Source of the DNA: Phyllostachys edulis
Taxonomy: Eukaryota; Streptophyta; Magnoliopsida; Poales; Poaceae
Assembly: GCA_036346405.1 (NCBI GenBank)
Contig: CM070548.1
Span: 52,420,279 to 52,484,278 of the forward strand
Reading direction: 5' to 3'
DNA: 64,000 bases
Shown: one piece after another, positions 11,878-24,314 of the stretch
Numbering within the stretch: position 1 is the stretch's first letter
How the letters are laid out: each line of letters starts with the position of its first letter
Position numbers and translations under genes: made by a program
Notes under the pieces: model-generated
What the model was told of the DNA's origin: nothing
What the model saw: the letters and a program-made list of their open reading frames with translations, nothing else
Database searches by the model: none

Positions 11878-12702
11878 GGTCGGAGGAGGAGAAGCTCCTC
11901 GTCGGACCGGTGGATCGCCTTGGCCGCTACTGAAGTCGTCCGGCCATCTGTTACAAGAAATTTTGGTTAGCAACTAGACTCGAAAACAAAGCCTTTAAAA
12001 GAAGCAAAAGCGATCGACTAGGGAATGAAATATCACCCTAAGCGAAAGCCAAAGCAGCGAGTAAATCAACTTTAGAAGCTTCTAAAAGACTCTAAAACAG
12101 CCAAGAAACACCAAAAGCAAGGCTCAACTTCTCAACTCAACTAACCCGTATTGAATGAGCGAGTAATTGATCGAGAAGATTAAAAATCAGATTGTAAGAT
12201 GAGATCTAAAACTATTAGAGAGCAAGGTTAATGCAGCGAAATAAGTGTTAGATACTTAGCTAACTAGTATCACATCTTACCCTTTTATTCCCACAAGTTT
12301 TTTTTTGTTGATTTGACCTCTCATTCTCTACCCTAATTGGATCCTTTGAGCTTGCTGTCCGGAAATTGACGCTTGCTGTCCAGATTTTGCATCCAAGCTT
12401 CCAGTCGAAATTGTCCATTCCAGAAGCTTCAAAACCTTGTAGATGGGCAGCTAACACTTCAATTTGCCAAACTCATTGATTCCCCAAAACCCCATTAATC
12501 GATAACAACTATTTTGTAGAAGGGAAGAGAGGAAAACAACTTTTAAAACTCAAATTAGAGTGAGATGAGAAGAGAAAGCTAAGATAGATAAGGAGTAAAA
12601 TCTGAGAATTTCCTTAAGCTTTCAAAACTCATTGGACACTTTGAAATTAGGTTTTCAAAATATCCTAAAGGCGACCAAGCTTGCGTTACTACGGTCAGTA
12701 TA
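11878..12702 (-). other. Element C leader
   Basis: This is A/T-rich sequence between the primer site and the gag start, with no supported reading frame. It matches the usual position and character of a gypsy 5' leader. Confidence 0.6.
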
Positions 12703-12715
12703 GCTCTGATACCAA
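12703..12715 (-). other. Element C primer-binding site
   Basis: The minus strand reads TTGGTATCAGAGC, a 12-13 base match to the 3' end of plant initiator tRNA-Met, 4 bases from the LTR end at 12720. It fixes the orientation of C. Confidence 0.9.
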
Positions 12716-15129
12716 CTTTTGTGAGCACCCGACGTTTATTAGGCTCATAATACTTAGTCATCCAATTGACCCTAGTATTATCAACCAAATAAACCCGGTC
12801 TCGAGAGATGTATACTTCCCAGAATGCAGTATACATACCTCACAACAAAAGAATGTATCAATTCCATACAACACATAGTACATAAGCAACAAACTAAAAG
12901 TTAATATAAATAAGGATAGGTTATTACAAAAGAGGGCCCTTAGGCCAAATAACAACAGATTCTAAAGAGACAACAATGAAGCAAAAGTTCCATAAAGATG
13001 GCTATAACACAAAGCCAATCGGTGTGCCTTAACCCTAGGCATCGACCGACCGCCAAGCTAGTCGTCAAGAAAGCGCAACACGTAGCAAAAAGAGAGGCTC
13101 TTGGAGCTCTCCTTCTTCCTCTGCAACAAAAGCCACAAAATTGCCACAACCACGGGCGAGATGAGTACATAAAGTACTCCGCAAGACTTACGTGTGAGAT
13201 AATGAGAACTATAAATAGCTACATGCAAGCTTTATTTAAGTGGATGAGGCTTTGGACTCATTTTAGCATAAAGCAACATTTATTTGCAATAACATAATAG
13301 ATTGAAGGCAATTTGGCAAAGCATTTTTAAATGTTGAAGTAACAACGAGAAATAACATAGTAACAACAACAAGATCAACTCAGAAGTGACTAACCCAATA
13401 GTCACCACAACAATAGCATGAACTCCCGTTCATACCAACCATGTCAAGTTTTAATTAAAGGTTGTAGTCTAATTCTTCACGGAAATAACCAAGCGTGTCC
13501 ATAACCTAGGGCGAGGCTATTGAATAGTTTTATCCTGCAGGGTGTACCAATGTACCCACGTCCGACCGCCTTTCCTTTAAGCACACTACCTTAGGTGTCT
13601 TGCAACGCTAAGTCCTACGAGACATTTCCAATGGACAATGCTAATTCTGAGTCGCACAACCCACGGGGAGATGGAGACATCACACAACCTACCCGGAAGC
13701 TAATGCTCCCCTCCCACATCACACACACATTTTATCTTTAAAAACACACCAACCGAGCGACCCCAATTAACACCGCCCAAAGTACTTAGTCAAGAGGGGT
13801 TCCATATGCCCCTCGTGTGGTTAGCACACAAAATTGCTTGGATCAATGGCGCAAGAATTCGGTCCTTGTTGACTCAGGCATACCACCACATCCAAAAACC
13901 ACACCATCCATCCAATATGCCCAAGTCTAAATCAATCTTTTATTTTCAGTTTTTGATTTTACAAATTAAATCAAAGCACAAGTGCTGGACATATAGGAGT
14001 AATAATCAGTTTTGAGTGATCAAGACCATCGACTAAGTCGATGATCGCCCATTTCTACCGATAACTAAGCATGTCTAAGCAATTTAAAACGAAACTACTA
14101 AGTGATAAGAGCTCATCCAACGAGCTCAAACCACAGCAACTAACCTAGGCTCATGGTAGTAGAGGATAAACAATTCCTACAGATTATGCAACTATAGGCT
14201 TGCTAGCGACATTTAACACAAAGTAGCATGCATACATAGAAGTAAAACGATATATTAAGCTTTAAAGTAATGGGACAATGATGGAAATGATCAAACTGCT
14301 TGCCTTGATGTTGCTGGCCAAGTGGTGGCAGAGGGTCACTCTCGGGATCGCCACAAATGTCGAAGCCTAACGGAAAAGCGAGAAAGAACCGATAAGAACG
14401 ACGAAACACAACAAAGACAGCACAACAAACGAACTCCAAATTCTCTGAATTTTCTACAGCAGCAAGAGGGTGATTTTTAGGGAATTTTGCAACAAGAACC
14501 AATTGATTTGGATTCTCAATGCAAAAGTTATGAGCAAAACAATTCTGCTCAGCCCCTAAAATACCAAACTGCACTATTCACTAATTTAATTATGAGGCAA
14601 CAATTTCTAGAACAGTAGTGAAGCTGAAATTTTTACTGTAAAACCAGCACCTCATGAGATGAATAACATCATTGAGTTCATCTCATTAGGAGCTATATTG
14701 CACTCTCTACAAATTTTCAAAAACAAGAACTTGAACAAAATTATAATGCACAAGTCCTCATTTCTACAACAACAACATGCTCAAAACTAATGTTCATAGT
14801 AAGACCATTAATGGAGGAAACCAACCAAGTTGGTCTCACTCAAAAATAATCTAAAGAGCATTAGTTATGTATTTTACAAGTTAAGCATTGATTTAAGTGT
14901 ATATTTAAAGTTGGTTTTAAAATCTAAGGGCAAAGCTGTGCTCTGGAGCTGAACTCAACTTACAATCATTTTTGGATTAAAGTCAAGTTCAAGTCAGAGC
15001 TAACACAATTTGAATGACCTCATTTGGATTTGAAACGACAAAGATATGAGATTCTAAAGTTTATACCTTATTTCAGGTTTATAATTAAGAGTTCTTGGAA
15101 TTTCTAAAATCACAAAGGCATGGGAGGGC

Positions 15130-15640
15130 GTGAGCCACGGATCATAGATCTAACGGCTCGAGACCTCCCAGAGGAACGCACACGCCAGCGAGGAGTCAGA
15201 GGTCCTGGACCTCCTAGCAACGCACATCTTGCGAGGTGAGGGAGGTCGTGGGTCAGAGATGGAGAATCCAGCGGACCACAACGATGAGGGAGGTCCGAGA
15301 CGGACCCAGATCTAAGGGGAGGTCCTCAGCGGTGAGATCTTCCAAAGGAAGATCTAAACTATCAAGATCTCCCCAAGGAAGATCTACATCGTCAAGACCT
15401 CACGGGGGAGGTCTGGGACGGTCCAGATGTTCCAAGGAGGTCCTCGATGGTTGAGATCGTCAGAGGAGGACCTTGACGGTCAAGATCTACCCGGGAGGTC
15501 ATGAGCAGGTGAGATAACCTAGGGGAGGTCCTAAGGAGGTCCTAATGTCACAGATCTCCGTGGAGGTGGGACGGCCACGATCGCGCAAGGGAGGTCTTGG
15601 GCGCTCAGATCTCCTCGGAGGAGGTCATGGGCGTCGAGCT
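15130..15640 (-). repeat. GACCTCC module array downstream of TATA in element C LTR
   Basis: Plus-strand GGAGGTC or GAGGTCC recurs every 30-60 bases, linked to GATCT-containing spacers such as GGAAGATCTA. It is the counterpart of 30890-31325 in solo LTR D. Confidence 0.75.
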
Positions 15641-16447
15641 CACGACCACCACTTCGGACATGGAATAAATCTTGGCGGGACAACGAGGAGGTCACGGAGG
15701 CCTTAATTGCGCACAATAAATGGCGGATTTAAGGACCTCACGACACATCCAATGATTGCGAGATTGAGCATTTGATGACCGCATTAAACACGGCGAATCC
15801 CTGTCCTAAGAACGACAACGGTGCTGCCGTGTCCGACAAAGACCCGAGCTCAAGGATTTGGTTTTCACCGGCGATGTAGACCTCGCCGGCGACATCAATG
15901 GTACCGTTGGGTCGCAATAACCATGCGCGCTAGCGGACCTCCTCTCAACGGCGACGCGGCCTTGAACGCGGCGGCCGAGAGGGCAAAATGAAGGCCAAGA
16001 CGGCCACAACCAAAACGCAAAAAGGAAGCTCAGCGCGACATTCAGCGTGCGCCCAAATATAAGCTCCGCAACATGCATACATGCGGTGCAGGCAGACTAA
16101 GGGACTAACGGGGAGGTACAGGAGGTCCTAAGGTCTTTGGGAAGTGGAGGAAGGTGAAGGCGAGGTGAGGAAGATGAGGTTGCTCCACGGCTCAGCTCGG
16201 CTCAAGATCCCTTTGTCCACCTCTATAAATGCCCAAACCAAAACAAGTTAGGTCTTGGTCCCAAAGGGAAGGCACAAATGGAAGCAAGGAGAGGAGAAGA
16301 AATCTCCAAATGACCCTTGCCCACCGAGGGGCTTCAAGCTCCAAACAATGGCGGCCAAGGAAGCTTTGGTGGTTTAGAGCTCACAACACCGGGTGTAAGC
16401 CAAGGAACGATGGTGTGCAAAGGAAATAGCAAGCACCGATGGGGAGG

Positions 16448-16454
16448 CTTTATA
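16448..16454 (-). promoter_or_regulatory. TATA box of element C LTR
   Basis: The minus strand reads TATAAAG. The corresponding site in D is TATAAAA at 30149-30155. Confidence 0.45.
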
Positions 16455-16929
16455 CTCGAGTGGCACGGAGGTCATGGACCTTGGCTAAGCTCATGGTGAG
16501 CTTGGCCCATGGCACAGTCTAGGGCATTGGACAAGATGTAAAGTTTGACGCGAGGTGGCAGTGCTGTCTTGACGGAGGCGGAAGGTCGACACGCATTTAA
16601 TGCGGTCGACAAGAGTTGTTATAAGTACACAAAGGGACGAGTGGGCATTAACTCCTTTGCTAGAAACACGCATGCGTGACCAAAGGAAGGAGAAGAACGA
16701 GGGAGGTCATTTTGACCATTGGATAAGCCCACGGGAGGTCTGGCCCTCCGATGTGGTTTTTGAACCGTTACGCCTAAATGGTCGGGAGGAGGTCCACCAC
16801 ACGATCAGGATGGGGAGGTCGTGGCCCTCCGATTTCCTTAATGTGTAAGCGCGTGGGGAAATAGGACAGGGAGGTCCAAAGCGTTGGATCTCCATCCAGC
16901 AGTCTTGCGGACCTCTGTGAGGTCTTAAC

Positions 16930-17660
16930 GCATGAACATAAGACATGAGGGGAGGTCATGGCCTTTGGATTAAAATCAAGGGCACACAACCAAAGGGAGG
17001 TCTGAGGCTTTGCGTGAAGTGCGAGGAGGTCAAGACCTTTGGATTTTGATCCAACGGTGGTGACCAAAACAGGAGGTCTGAGCCTGCTGACGTGGCGCAA
17101 AGGAGGTCTTGAGCTTGCACAACACACCGGAGATCATGGCCTTTGGATTTAGATCTAAGAACGCGACCTCACGTCTTGTGGGAGATCGATGCGCATGAGA
17201 CAGGAGGAGGTCGTGGCCGTGGATTTTAATCAGCGGTGCACAACACGAGATAGGGAGGTCTTGTGCTTTGGATATTTTGAGGGAGGTCGTGGGGCATTGG
17301 ATCCGATCCAACGGCCACGACCTCGATGAGTGCAAAGGAGGTCGATAGTTAGCTTAAGAGGAGGAGGTCGCGACCATGGATTTTTGATCCAATGGTCGTG
17401 TGACCTCATGTAGAATGGAAGTTTGCTTAGCTTAACGGTGAGGGAGGTCGGGAGCGGTTGGATGTAAATCCAAGGGCTATGACCTAGACAAAGTGATAGA
17501 TATCGAAGGGAGGTCTTTGCGGTTTAACACAGGGGAGGTCATGACCGTGGATCTTTGATCAACGGTTATGACACAGTGAATGAGGAGGTCTTTGCGGTGT
17601 TGACGCGGAGGAGGTCGTGGCGGTTGGATGTAAATCAATGGGCTGCGACACTGCTCAAGG
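16930..17660 (-). repeat. Palindromic GGAGGTC arrays in element C LTR U3
   Basis: Successive modules of the form GGAGGTC, a few bases, TTGGAT, spacer, ATCCAA, then GACCTC or its remnant. An example is GGATTTTTGATCCAATGG with flanking GGTCGCGACC/GTGTGACCTC at 17367-17407. Spacing is roughly 60-90 bases. It corresponds to 29068-29665 in D and lies upstream of the TATA, so in U3. Confidence 0.75.
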
Positions 17661-18223
17661 TGGAGAAAGAGTCTGGCTGGGTGCGGAACACGGTTGGGCC
17701 GGACCGGCTTTGCCAAGTGGCTAGCCCAAGGAAGCAGTGTAGGCTTTTAAATTTAGTTTTTAACAAATTGAAACTTAGCAGAATTATTTGAGATAGCAAT
17801 TGAACTCCAAATTTGATGAAATTTTAACTGGAGCTTGCTGACAATGAGATTAACCTTGCATAAAATTTCCAGAGGTTATTATGCAATGCATTTTTCTCAG
17901 GAAATTCGTTAAGGTTGTTCAAGGATTTGTTTTACCTCCAAAATTTATCAAACAAGTTTTACAACTTGTGATATTTTTCAGAGGGGTCCCACATCAGTTT
18001 TGGGACCAAGGAAAATATATTCCAAAGGTTTGGCACAAGATTTAGACAACTGGAAAATGAGTTTGACTTTTGGTCAACAAGAGCTTTGTGTTTTTTGGAT
18101 TACACGACTCTTGGACAAGAATTACATAAGAGATTAGGGGTTTTCAAGATGTGAGAAAAAGTTTTAATTTCTACACATATAATTATACTTGAATAACCCT
18201 AATTATACATTTGGGACGTTACA

Positions 18224-18430
18224 TACCATGGACAACAGCAGCACCCAACAGCAACCCAAAAGCGCCAAGTCTGCCCAAGGAATCCAGTGTTTCGAATGCC
18301 AGCAGTGGGGTCATTTCGCCTGCCAGTGCCCTCTACGTCCCCAGAAGAAGGTAGCTCCTCCCCGAGCTTCAAGTCAAGTCCTCAGACCCCCAGGTGAACC
18401 TTGCAACCGGTTCCTTTTGAATTTGCCAGA
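18224..18430 (+). pseudogene. Element B gag fragment with CCHC zinc knuckle
   Basis: A plus-strand frame encodes a Gln/Ser-rich stretch followed by a complete zinc knuckle CFECQQWGHFACQCP (18288-18329), as in gypsy gag nucleocapsids. The upstream part of gag is absent because element C's LTR end lies directly before it. No protease or RT follows. The knuckle would bind element RNA. The remnant alone is not functional. Confidence 0.75.
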
Positions 18431-19143
18431 GTTCCTCCCCTTTCCTTGTTTTGCTTCGTGTTATTCTTTGGCCCAGTGCTTGTTCTCTGGACCACCACCC
18501 CTTTGTTTAACTCTAGGGGCTCAAACCTCCTTTGTTGGTTCGAATCTCTTGGGTCCATCTAAACCTCTTCATGCTTGTTTGGACCTCTTCTTTGCTACTT
18601 TGAGCCTCCTGCGTTCAATTGGTCTCCCTAAGATCAATTGAACCCCTTGAATCCTTTGCATCTCCCTTAAGCTGGGATCTTTCCTCTCTTCTAACAGACC
18701 ACCTCTGCGGGTTTGAATCTCTCTAATGTTTAGACCTCCCTCTTGGTTTGAACTTACCCTTGGTTTCGACCTCTTGTCTTTTGGGTCACAACCACCCCTT
18801 GGCTCTCGGCTCGAGTTTGTGTTTCAACCCTTTTTGTTTTCCGAGAGCCTGTTTGGCTCAATTTGTCCCTTCCTTGGACCTCCCGTGTTCTCGTGGACCT
18901 CATACGTCCTTGTGAACCTTGTTTTGAATCCTAAACCACATGGGATTCCCCAGTAGGATTCGGACCTTCTCTGATAATGGGCGTTTTTGCTCGACCAGCT
19001 CTGATGCGATCCTCAGTCATTGTGATAATAGTTTGGTTTGCCCGCTCAAAAAGAAAGTTTACGGAAGAGTGGGTGAAACCAGTTCTAACCCATTCTCTAG
19101 TCGGCCGAATCTGGGGTCGAGATTCCCTTTAAGGGAGTAGGTT
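18431..19143 (+). other. Element B 3' internal region and polypurine tract
   Basis: This is non-coding, rich in CCTCC and TTTGG runs resembling B's own LTR. It ends in a purine tract (AAGGGAGTAGG, about 19130-19140) just before the LTR start. There is no trace of pol, which argues that B depended on other elements for replication or lost pol early. Confidence 0.55.
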
Positions 19144-19723
19144 TGTAACGTCCGTTTTTCGAAATTTTGAAAAATTTGGTAAAAATAATAACCATTCGCT
19201 TTTGTTGAGAGTTCAAAGCTTAATTTGAAGATTTCAGAAATTTGGAGGTTTAACTTGAACTAACCAAACTTCAAATTAATCCCTTCTGGTTGGTGGAGTT
19301 ATTCTTTGTTCTTTGGCTTTTAGCCTCTTTTCTCTCATGGCCTTGTTTGTCCTCCGGGCTAGTCTCTCCTCCCTTTTGGAGACATCCTCTCTTGGGTCCT
19401 TCCTTTCGCCTGAGACCTCCTCCCGGTAGGACCTCTTTATAGGTTCAACCCCTTACATTCTCTAGACCTCTCTTTGTAATCTTCTGTTTGGACTTTCCTT
19501 AAGTCAGGACTTTCCTTTGTTGGCTTGAATCTCTTTGTGCTTAGACCTCCCTTGGGTCTAAGCTTTCATCTTTATTGGATCTTCCCTTGGTCTAAACCTC
19601 TTTCTTTGTTTGGACCTCCCCGTGGACCTCTCTTAGCGTTCTCTTGTAACCTCTGAGGTCATTTGGGCGCCCCGAGTTCCTTTGGGACCTCCCTTGCCTC
19701 TTTGGATCTCCCCCTGTGTTCAT

Positions 19724-20322
19724 GAGACCTCCCCTTGTTGAGATCGGCCTGTTAGGACCTCCTCTCTGGAGATCTTAGCCGCACTGGACCTCCCCTTGTT
19801 GAGATCTGGCCGTTAGGACCTCCTCTCGAGATCTTAGCCGCTCAGACCTCCCCTTGTTGAGATCTGGCCGTTAGGACCTCCTCTCTGGAGATCTTAGCCG
19901 CTCGAGACCTCCCCTTGTTGAGATCTGGCCGTTAGGACCTCCTCTCTGGAGATCTTAGCCGCCTGAGACCTCCCCTTGTTGAGATCTGGCCGTTAGGACC
20001 TCCTCTCTGGAGATCTTAGCCGCCTGAGACCTCCCCTTGTTGAGATCTCGCCGTTAGGACCTCCTCTCTGGAGATCTTAGCCGCTCAGACCTCCCCTTGT
20101 TGAGATCTGGCCGTTAGGACCTCCTCTCTGGAGATCTTAGCGCTCAGACCTCCCCTTGTTGAGATCTGGCCGTTAGGACCTCCTCTCTGGAGATCTTAGC
20201 CTCAGACCTCCCCTTGTTGAGATCTGGCCGTTAGGACCTCCTCTCTCGAGATCTTAGCCGCTCGAGACCTCCCTTGTTGAGATCTCGCGGTTAGGACCTC
20301 CTCTCTCGAGATCTTAGCCGTC
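19724..20322 (+). repeat. 60-bp tandem array in element B 3' LTR (about 10 copies)
   Basis: Same unit as 2816-3480, one copy fewer. Confidence 0.9.
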
Positions 20323-21075
20323 GAGTGTCCTCCTTCGTTGGATCAAGGTCCAGACCTCCTCGAGTCCAAGACCTCCTTAGCGCTTGGACCCTCTTTGACT
20401 CTTGTGGTCATGTCGCTTAAGGCTTTACCTTTCTCACCTAAGGGCCGTCCGATCTAAATCAGACGGCCTAGCCTTGCTGGTTCTGTTATCGCTCGTCCGA
20501 ACGGCCCCTCGTTCGCGCCATCCGATCTGGATCGGCGGCTCAAGCTGGTAGCGTTTGGATGGTCCAAACGTTCCTTTCCTTCTGGACCGCTTGGATTTCG
20601 ATCGAGCAGCTCTGCTTTCTTCTTAGCGTTTTCCTTGATCCCGTGACCTCCTCGGTACTTTTGCAAGGACCACCTCCCGATCCTTCTTTGGTCTTTTGTA
20701 AAGACCACCCTTTTAATCTTGAATATCCTTGGCCGTCAGGACCTCCCCGCACCCTTTGATCTAGACCGCTGAGGTCCTCCCGTTTTGAGATCTTGGCCGT
20801 TCAGGCTCTTCTTTTGAGATCTTGAGCGCCAGGACCTCCCTTTGCCTTTGATCTTGACCATTCAGTCCTCTCCTTTTTGATATATTGGTCGTCGGATTTT
20901 CCCTTTTGGGAGATTTTGACCGTTAGGACCTCCCTGCTCTCAGGGCCTCCTCGAGCGCCTTACCCCCTTGCGCTTGGGACCTCCCCTTGCCTCTTTGGAT
21001 CTCCCCTTGAAGTCCAGCTATCTTTTGTCTTTTGGACCTCATATCCTTAGGACCTCTTTGTGTTTTGACCTTTGT

Positions 21076-21780
21076 GGTCTAGACCTCCCTATTGTGTTTG
21101 GACCTCCTCTAGGTTCAGACCCCCCCTGTTGTGTTTGGACCTCCTCTAGGTTCAGACCCCCCTGTTGTGTTTGGACCTCCTCGGTGTTCGAGACCTCCTG
21201 TTGTGTTTGGACCTCCTCTAGGTTGAGACCTCCCTGATTGTGTTTGGACCTCCTTTGGGTTCGAGACCTCCTTGTTGTGTTTGGACCTCCTCTAGGTTCG
21301 AGACCTCCTGTTGTGTTTGGACCTCCTTTAGGTTCGAGACCTCCTTGTTGTGTTTGGATCTCCTCTAGGTTCGAGACCTCCTGTTGTGTTTGGACCTCCT
21401 TTGGGTTCAGACCTCCTGTTGTGTTTGGACCTCCTCTAGGTTCGAGACCTCCTGTTGTGTTTGGACCTCCTTTGGGTTGAGACCTCCTTGTTGTGTTTGG
21501 ACCTCCTCAGGTTCAGACCCCTGTTGTGTTTGGACCTCCTCTAGGTTCGAGACCTCCCTGTTGTGTTTGGACCTCCTCTGGGTTCTGCACCTCCTGTTGT
21601 GTTTGGACCTCCTTTAGGTTCGAGACCTCCTTGTGTTTGGACCTTCTCTGGGTTCAGACCTCCCTGTTGTGTTTGGACCTCCTTTGGGTTCGAGACCTCC
21701 TGTTGTGTTTGGACCTCCTTAGGTTCGGACCTCCTTGTTGTGTTTGGACCTCCTTTAGGTTTAGACCTCCCTTTTGTGTT
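21076..21780 (+). repeat. 36-bp tandem array in element B 3' LTR (about 19 copies)
   Basis: Same unit as 4236-5085, about four copies fewer. Several copies carry GGTTCGAGACC where others have GGTTCAGACC. Confidence 0.9.
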
Positions 21781-22101
21781 TAGACCTTTGCGGTCTAGAC
21801 CTCCCTTTAGTCCTAGGACCTCCTCATGAGACCTCCTTCTTGGACCTCCTCCTTGGACCTCCTATTTGGACCGTGGACCATGTCCTTTGGATCTGCGCAC
21901 CTTTTGATCGCCTTTGGCGGTCTTAGTGCATTAATGTGGGTCGAGTCACATTAAATCTTGCCACCTCTTTGTACTCTTTTTTCTACTTTGTGTCACATCC
22001 CTTGCTTTCTTTATTTCTTTTAGTACCTTGTGGCGGTGTGCCCTTGTCCTAAAACCTTGAACACAGTGGCTTCTTTGGGTTGGTGCTCTGTTCCCTTGCT
22101 C

Positions 22102-22110
22102 TTTAAATAG
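22102..22110 (+). promoter_or_regulatory. TATA-like box of element B 3' LTR
   Basis: TTTAAATAG, identical to 5414-5422. Confidence 0.45.
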
Positions 22111-24314
22111 AGCACCAAGGGCACCAGTTGCCTCCTGCTCCTCATTTCAACTCCTCGGTTCCTTCGACTGGTGGATCTCCTCCTCCTCCTGTGGATCTCC
22201 TCTTCTCTTGGTTTTGAGTAAGTTCTTTTGGTTTTCTTGGAAATTATTTGCTTATTTGGTTTCTTTTTAACGTGTAGATCTCGGGTGATCGTTGAGAACT
22301 TCGTGAATCAAGCTCCTTCACCAAGCTTTTCTTTCTCCAACAGAGGCAAGTCGTGGCCCTTGATCATCTTGATCCCACTTTGCAAAGCTATTTTGATTCA
22401 TTAAACTTGCATGGCTATCTTTATAAAGCATGTTTTGGGGGTAGCTATCCTCCTACTTGACATTATGCCTCCTTGATATACTTGAGGCGAACATGTTGAC
22501 ATGAACTCTTTGGACACCTTAGGATGGATATTTTGGTTGGTATTCCTTGTTATTGCCAACTTTGGGACCGTATGTTGTATGCTTAGCCTTGCTTTAGAAA
22601 CCGTGGATCTGTGAATCATGCCTCATCAATTAATAATCTTGACTAATTGAAATATGGAAACTGTGGTTGGTGCCATTGTTAAGCAACTATGGCGGGATGC
22701 CTAAGTTGTGTTGATTGTGGTGCGAGATCACATTAATAATTGTTGTGCCAGATGGGTGGTCTTTTGGCGGGGTTAATTACAAATTGTTTTGCTCGGGCAA
22801 GAAGGTCGGGAGTGAGTAGTGGATGCTTCATTTTGGGGTTGTGGATGTCTTGCGAGCACAAATAAGGACTTTACTTTGTGTCATTGATCTGGGCCAATCG
22901 ATTGCAACCACAAGATCATTTTATGGGAATGGTGCAGGCTGAATAATTAGCAATGGATTGGCTTGGGGCTCTTTGGGTTGGCGTGTGATTCGTTGGCGCA
23001 GAGGGGCACCCATAACCTGCGGACTTCTAGACCAAAGGGGATTAGCGAAACCTTAGCGGGCGACTCTGAGTCAATTCAAAGCTTTGTAAAAGCCTTGTCG
23101 CTCTCGATTGCTCACCTCTGAAGTGAGCAAGGGTGGCCGGAACCCGTCATTGGAGAGATCGTGGATTGTGGGTAAAGTTGTACACCTCTGCGAGTATAAA
23201 ATCTATTGAATAGCCAAGTCCTTGGTTATGGACATGCTCGATGAAATGGTGCAAGGGGTAGTTTTGTGAACTTGTGCTCCTGGACACTTGGGTGAGAGGT
23301 CATGGCTTTGCCTTGAAGAGACCTTGGCGGCTCGAGAGGGGTCATGGTGGCTCACTAGTTGGTCCAGGAGTGGTTGGGGAACTCTGGAGTGGGTGCTCGG
23401 GGTGGTCGTGGGAGAGGTCTGGTCATGGGTATGACCGGACCTCCTGATTAACTTGGGTAGTCTGGAGTGGGTGCTCCAGGGTGTCTTTAGGTGTGGCGGT
23501 GCTCATGGCCCTTTGAAATCAAATGTATTTATGTACTAATGTTTTAACTTGAGCTTTTCAATCTACTTGTTACTTATTGTCAAACCTTTGCTTTGGGCAA
23601 CTAACCTTCTGACTCTCTTTTGGCAAGCCTTGCATAATTATCTAATGCATACATTCCTCACGGCTTCTTGAGTACATTCAATGTACTCATGGCTTTTGCC
23701 CTCTGTTCATATCGGCAATGCAGGAGGTTCCAGGAGCTCAAAGCTCAAGATGAAGAAGAGGTCTTTGGAGACCTTGAGACCTAGGGGCGTCCTCCACTCG
23801 ATAGCGATGGGCTGTCGGTTGGACCTATCGTTGAAGCTTTGCTTTCATTTGTTCTTGTTATTCTGTTGTAGCCCTTGAGGCATCTCTGTAAAGCTTGGCG
23901 GTTTGGTCGTTAATATATTTATATTTATTGTTTTGTCTCTTGCTCCTCTTAGCTTGTGTATGGATTTGATTACACTTGTGCTGGATCTGTGCGAGCTAGC
24001 CAATCTGTTCCTGGGACTAGCTCGGTGCACAGGGGCAGGACCTCTAGGAGGTCCTGAGGAGTTAGCACAGGAGGTCTGTCGGACCTCTCTGTGATATACT
24101 AAGAGGTGCTACCAACTGGTGGTTGGCCAAGACCTCCAGGAGGTCCTGAAGACCTCCTGGGAGGTCCTGGTGGACCTCGCTGGTGGTTGGCCACGACCTC
24201 CAGGAGGTCTTGCAGACCTCCTGGGAGGTCCTGGTAGACCTCCCTCGGGAAGTACCGCAAAAAAAAGGGGGTCCTCCTGGACCTTTGCTGTATATCACAG
24301 GGTGGTTCGTCACA

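Larger units (their letters stand above)
8690..18223 (-). mobile_element. Element C: truncated gypsy retrotransposon inside B
   Basis: On the minus strand the order is LTR (12720-18223), exact primer site (12703-12715), leader, gag, protease, RT, RNase H and the start of integrase, where it breaks off. The 3' half of integrase and the 3' LTR are missing. Its outer LTR end (TGTAACGTCCC on the minus strand) abuts B's gag fragment at 18224. The simplest reading is insertion of C into B's gag, followed by a deletion removing C's distal end and B's upstream gag. Reading frames are badly broken; many lesions sit at CAG/CTG sites. Confidence 0.85.
12720..18223 (-). repeat. Element C 5' LTR (5.5 kb)
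   Basis: Minus-strand termini are TGTAACGTCCC and CGGGTGCTCACA. It is the same family as solo LTR D (28508-33707), in opposite orientation; both ends and most of the interior can be matched. The minus-strand TATA is at 16448-16454. Upstream (higher coordinates) lies an array of palindromic GGAGGTC modules to about 17660, and downstream a second array at 15130-15640. The R/U5-like module shared with other families is at 13496-13560. Confidence 0.9.
2243..24314 (+). mobile_element. Element B: giant-LTR gypsy-type retrotransposon lacking its own pol
   Basis: Two direct repeats of 5386 bp and 5171 bp (TGTAACGTCC...TCACA) flank about 11.5 kb. The target duplication TCTTC is exact (2238-2242 and 24315-24319) and lies in element A's integrase. 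Plus orientation follows from the primer-site remnant after the left LTR, the polypurine-like AAGGGAGTAGG before the right LTR, and a plus-strand TATA box. The only own coding trace is a gag zinc-knuckle fragment (18224-18430). The interior is occupied by truncated element C. Whether B was originally non-autonomous or lost pol when C was deleted cannot be told here. Confidence 0.9.
19144..24314 (+). repeat. Element B 3' LTR (5.2 kb)
   Basis: Direct repeat of 2243-7628, ending in TCACA before the duplicated target TCTTC. Differences from the 5' LTR are largely short indels, many at CTG/CAG-type sites, plus array copy-number change. Confidence 0.92.

Noticed and set aside
18726..19140. Frames between B's gag knuckle and its 3' LTR as possible pol
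   Set aside because: No protease, RT or integrase motif can be read in any frame; the composition resembles the LTR's CCTCC-rich sequence.
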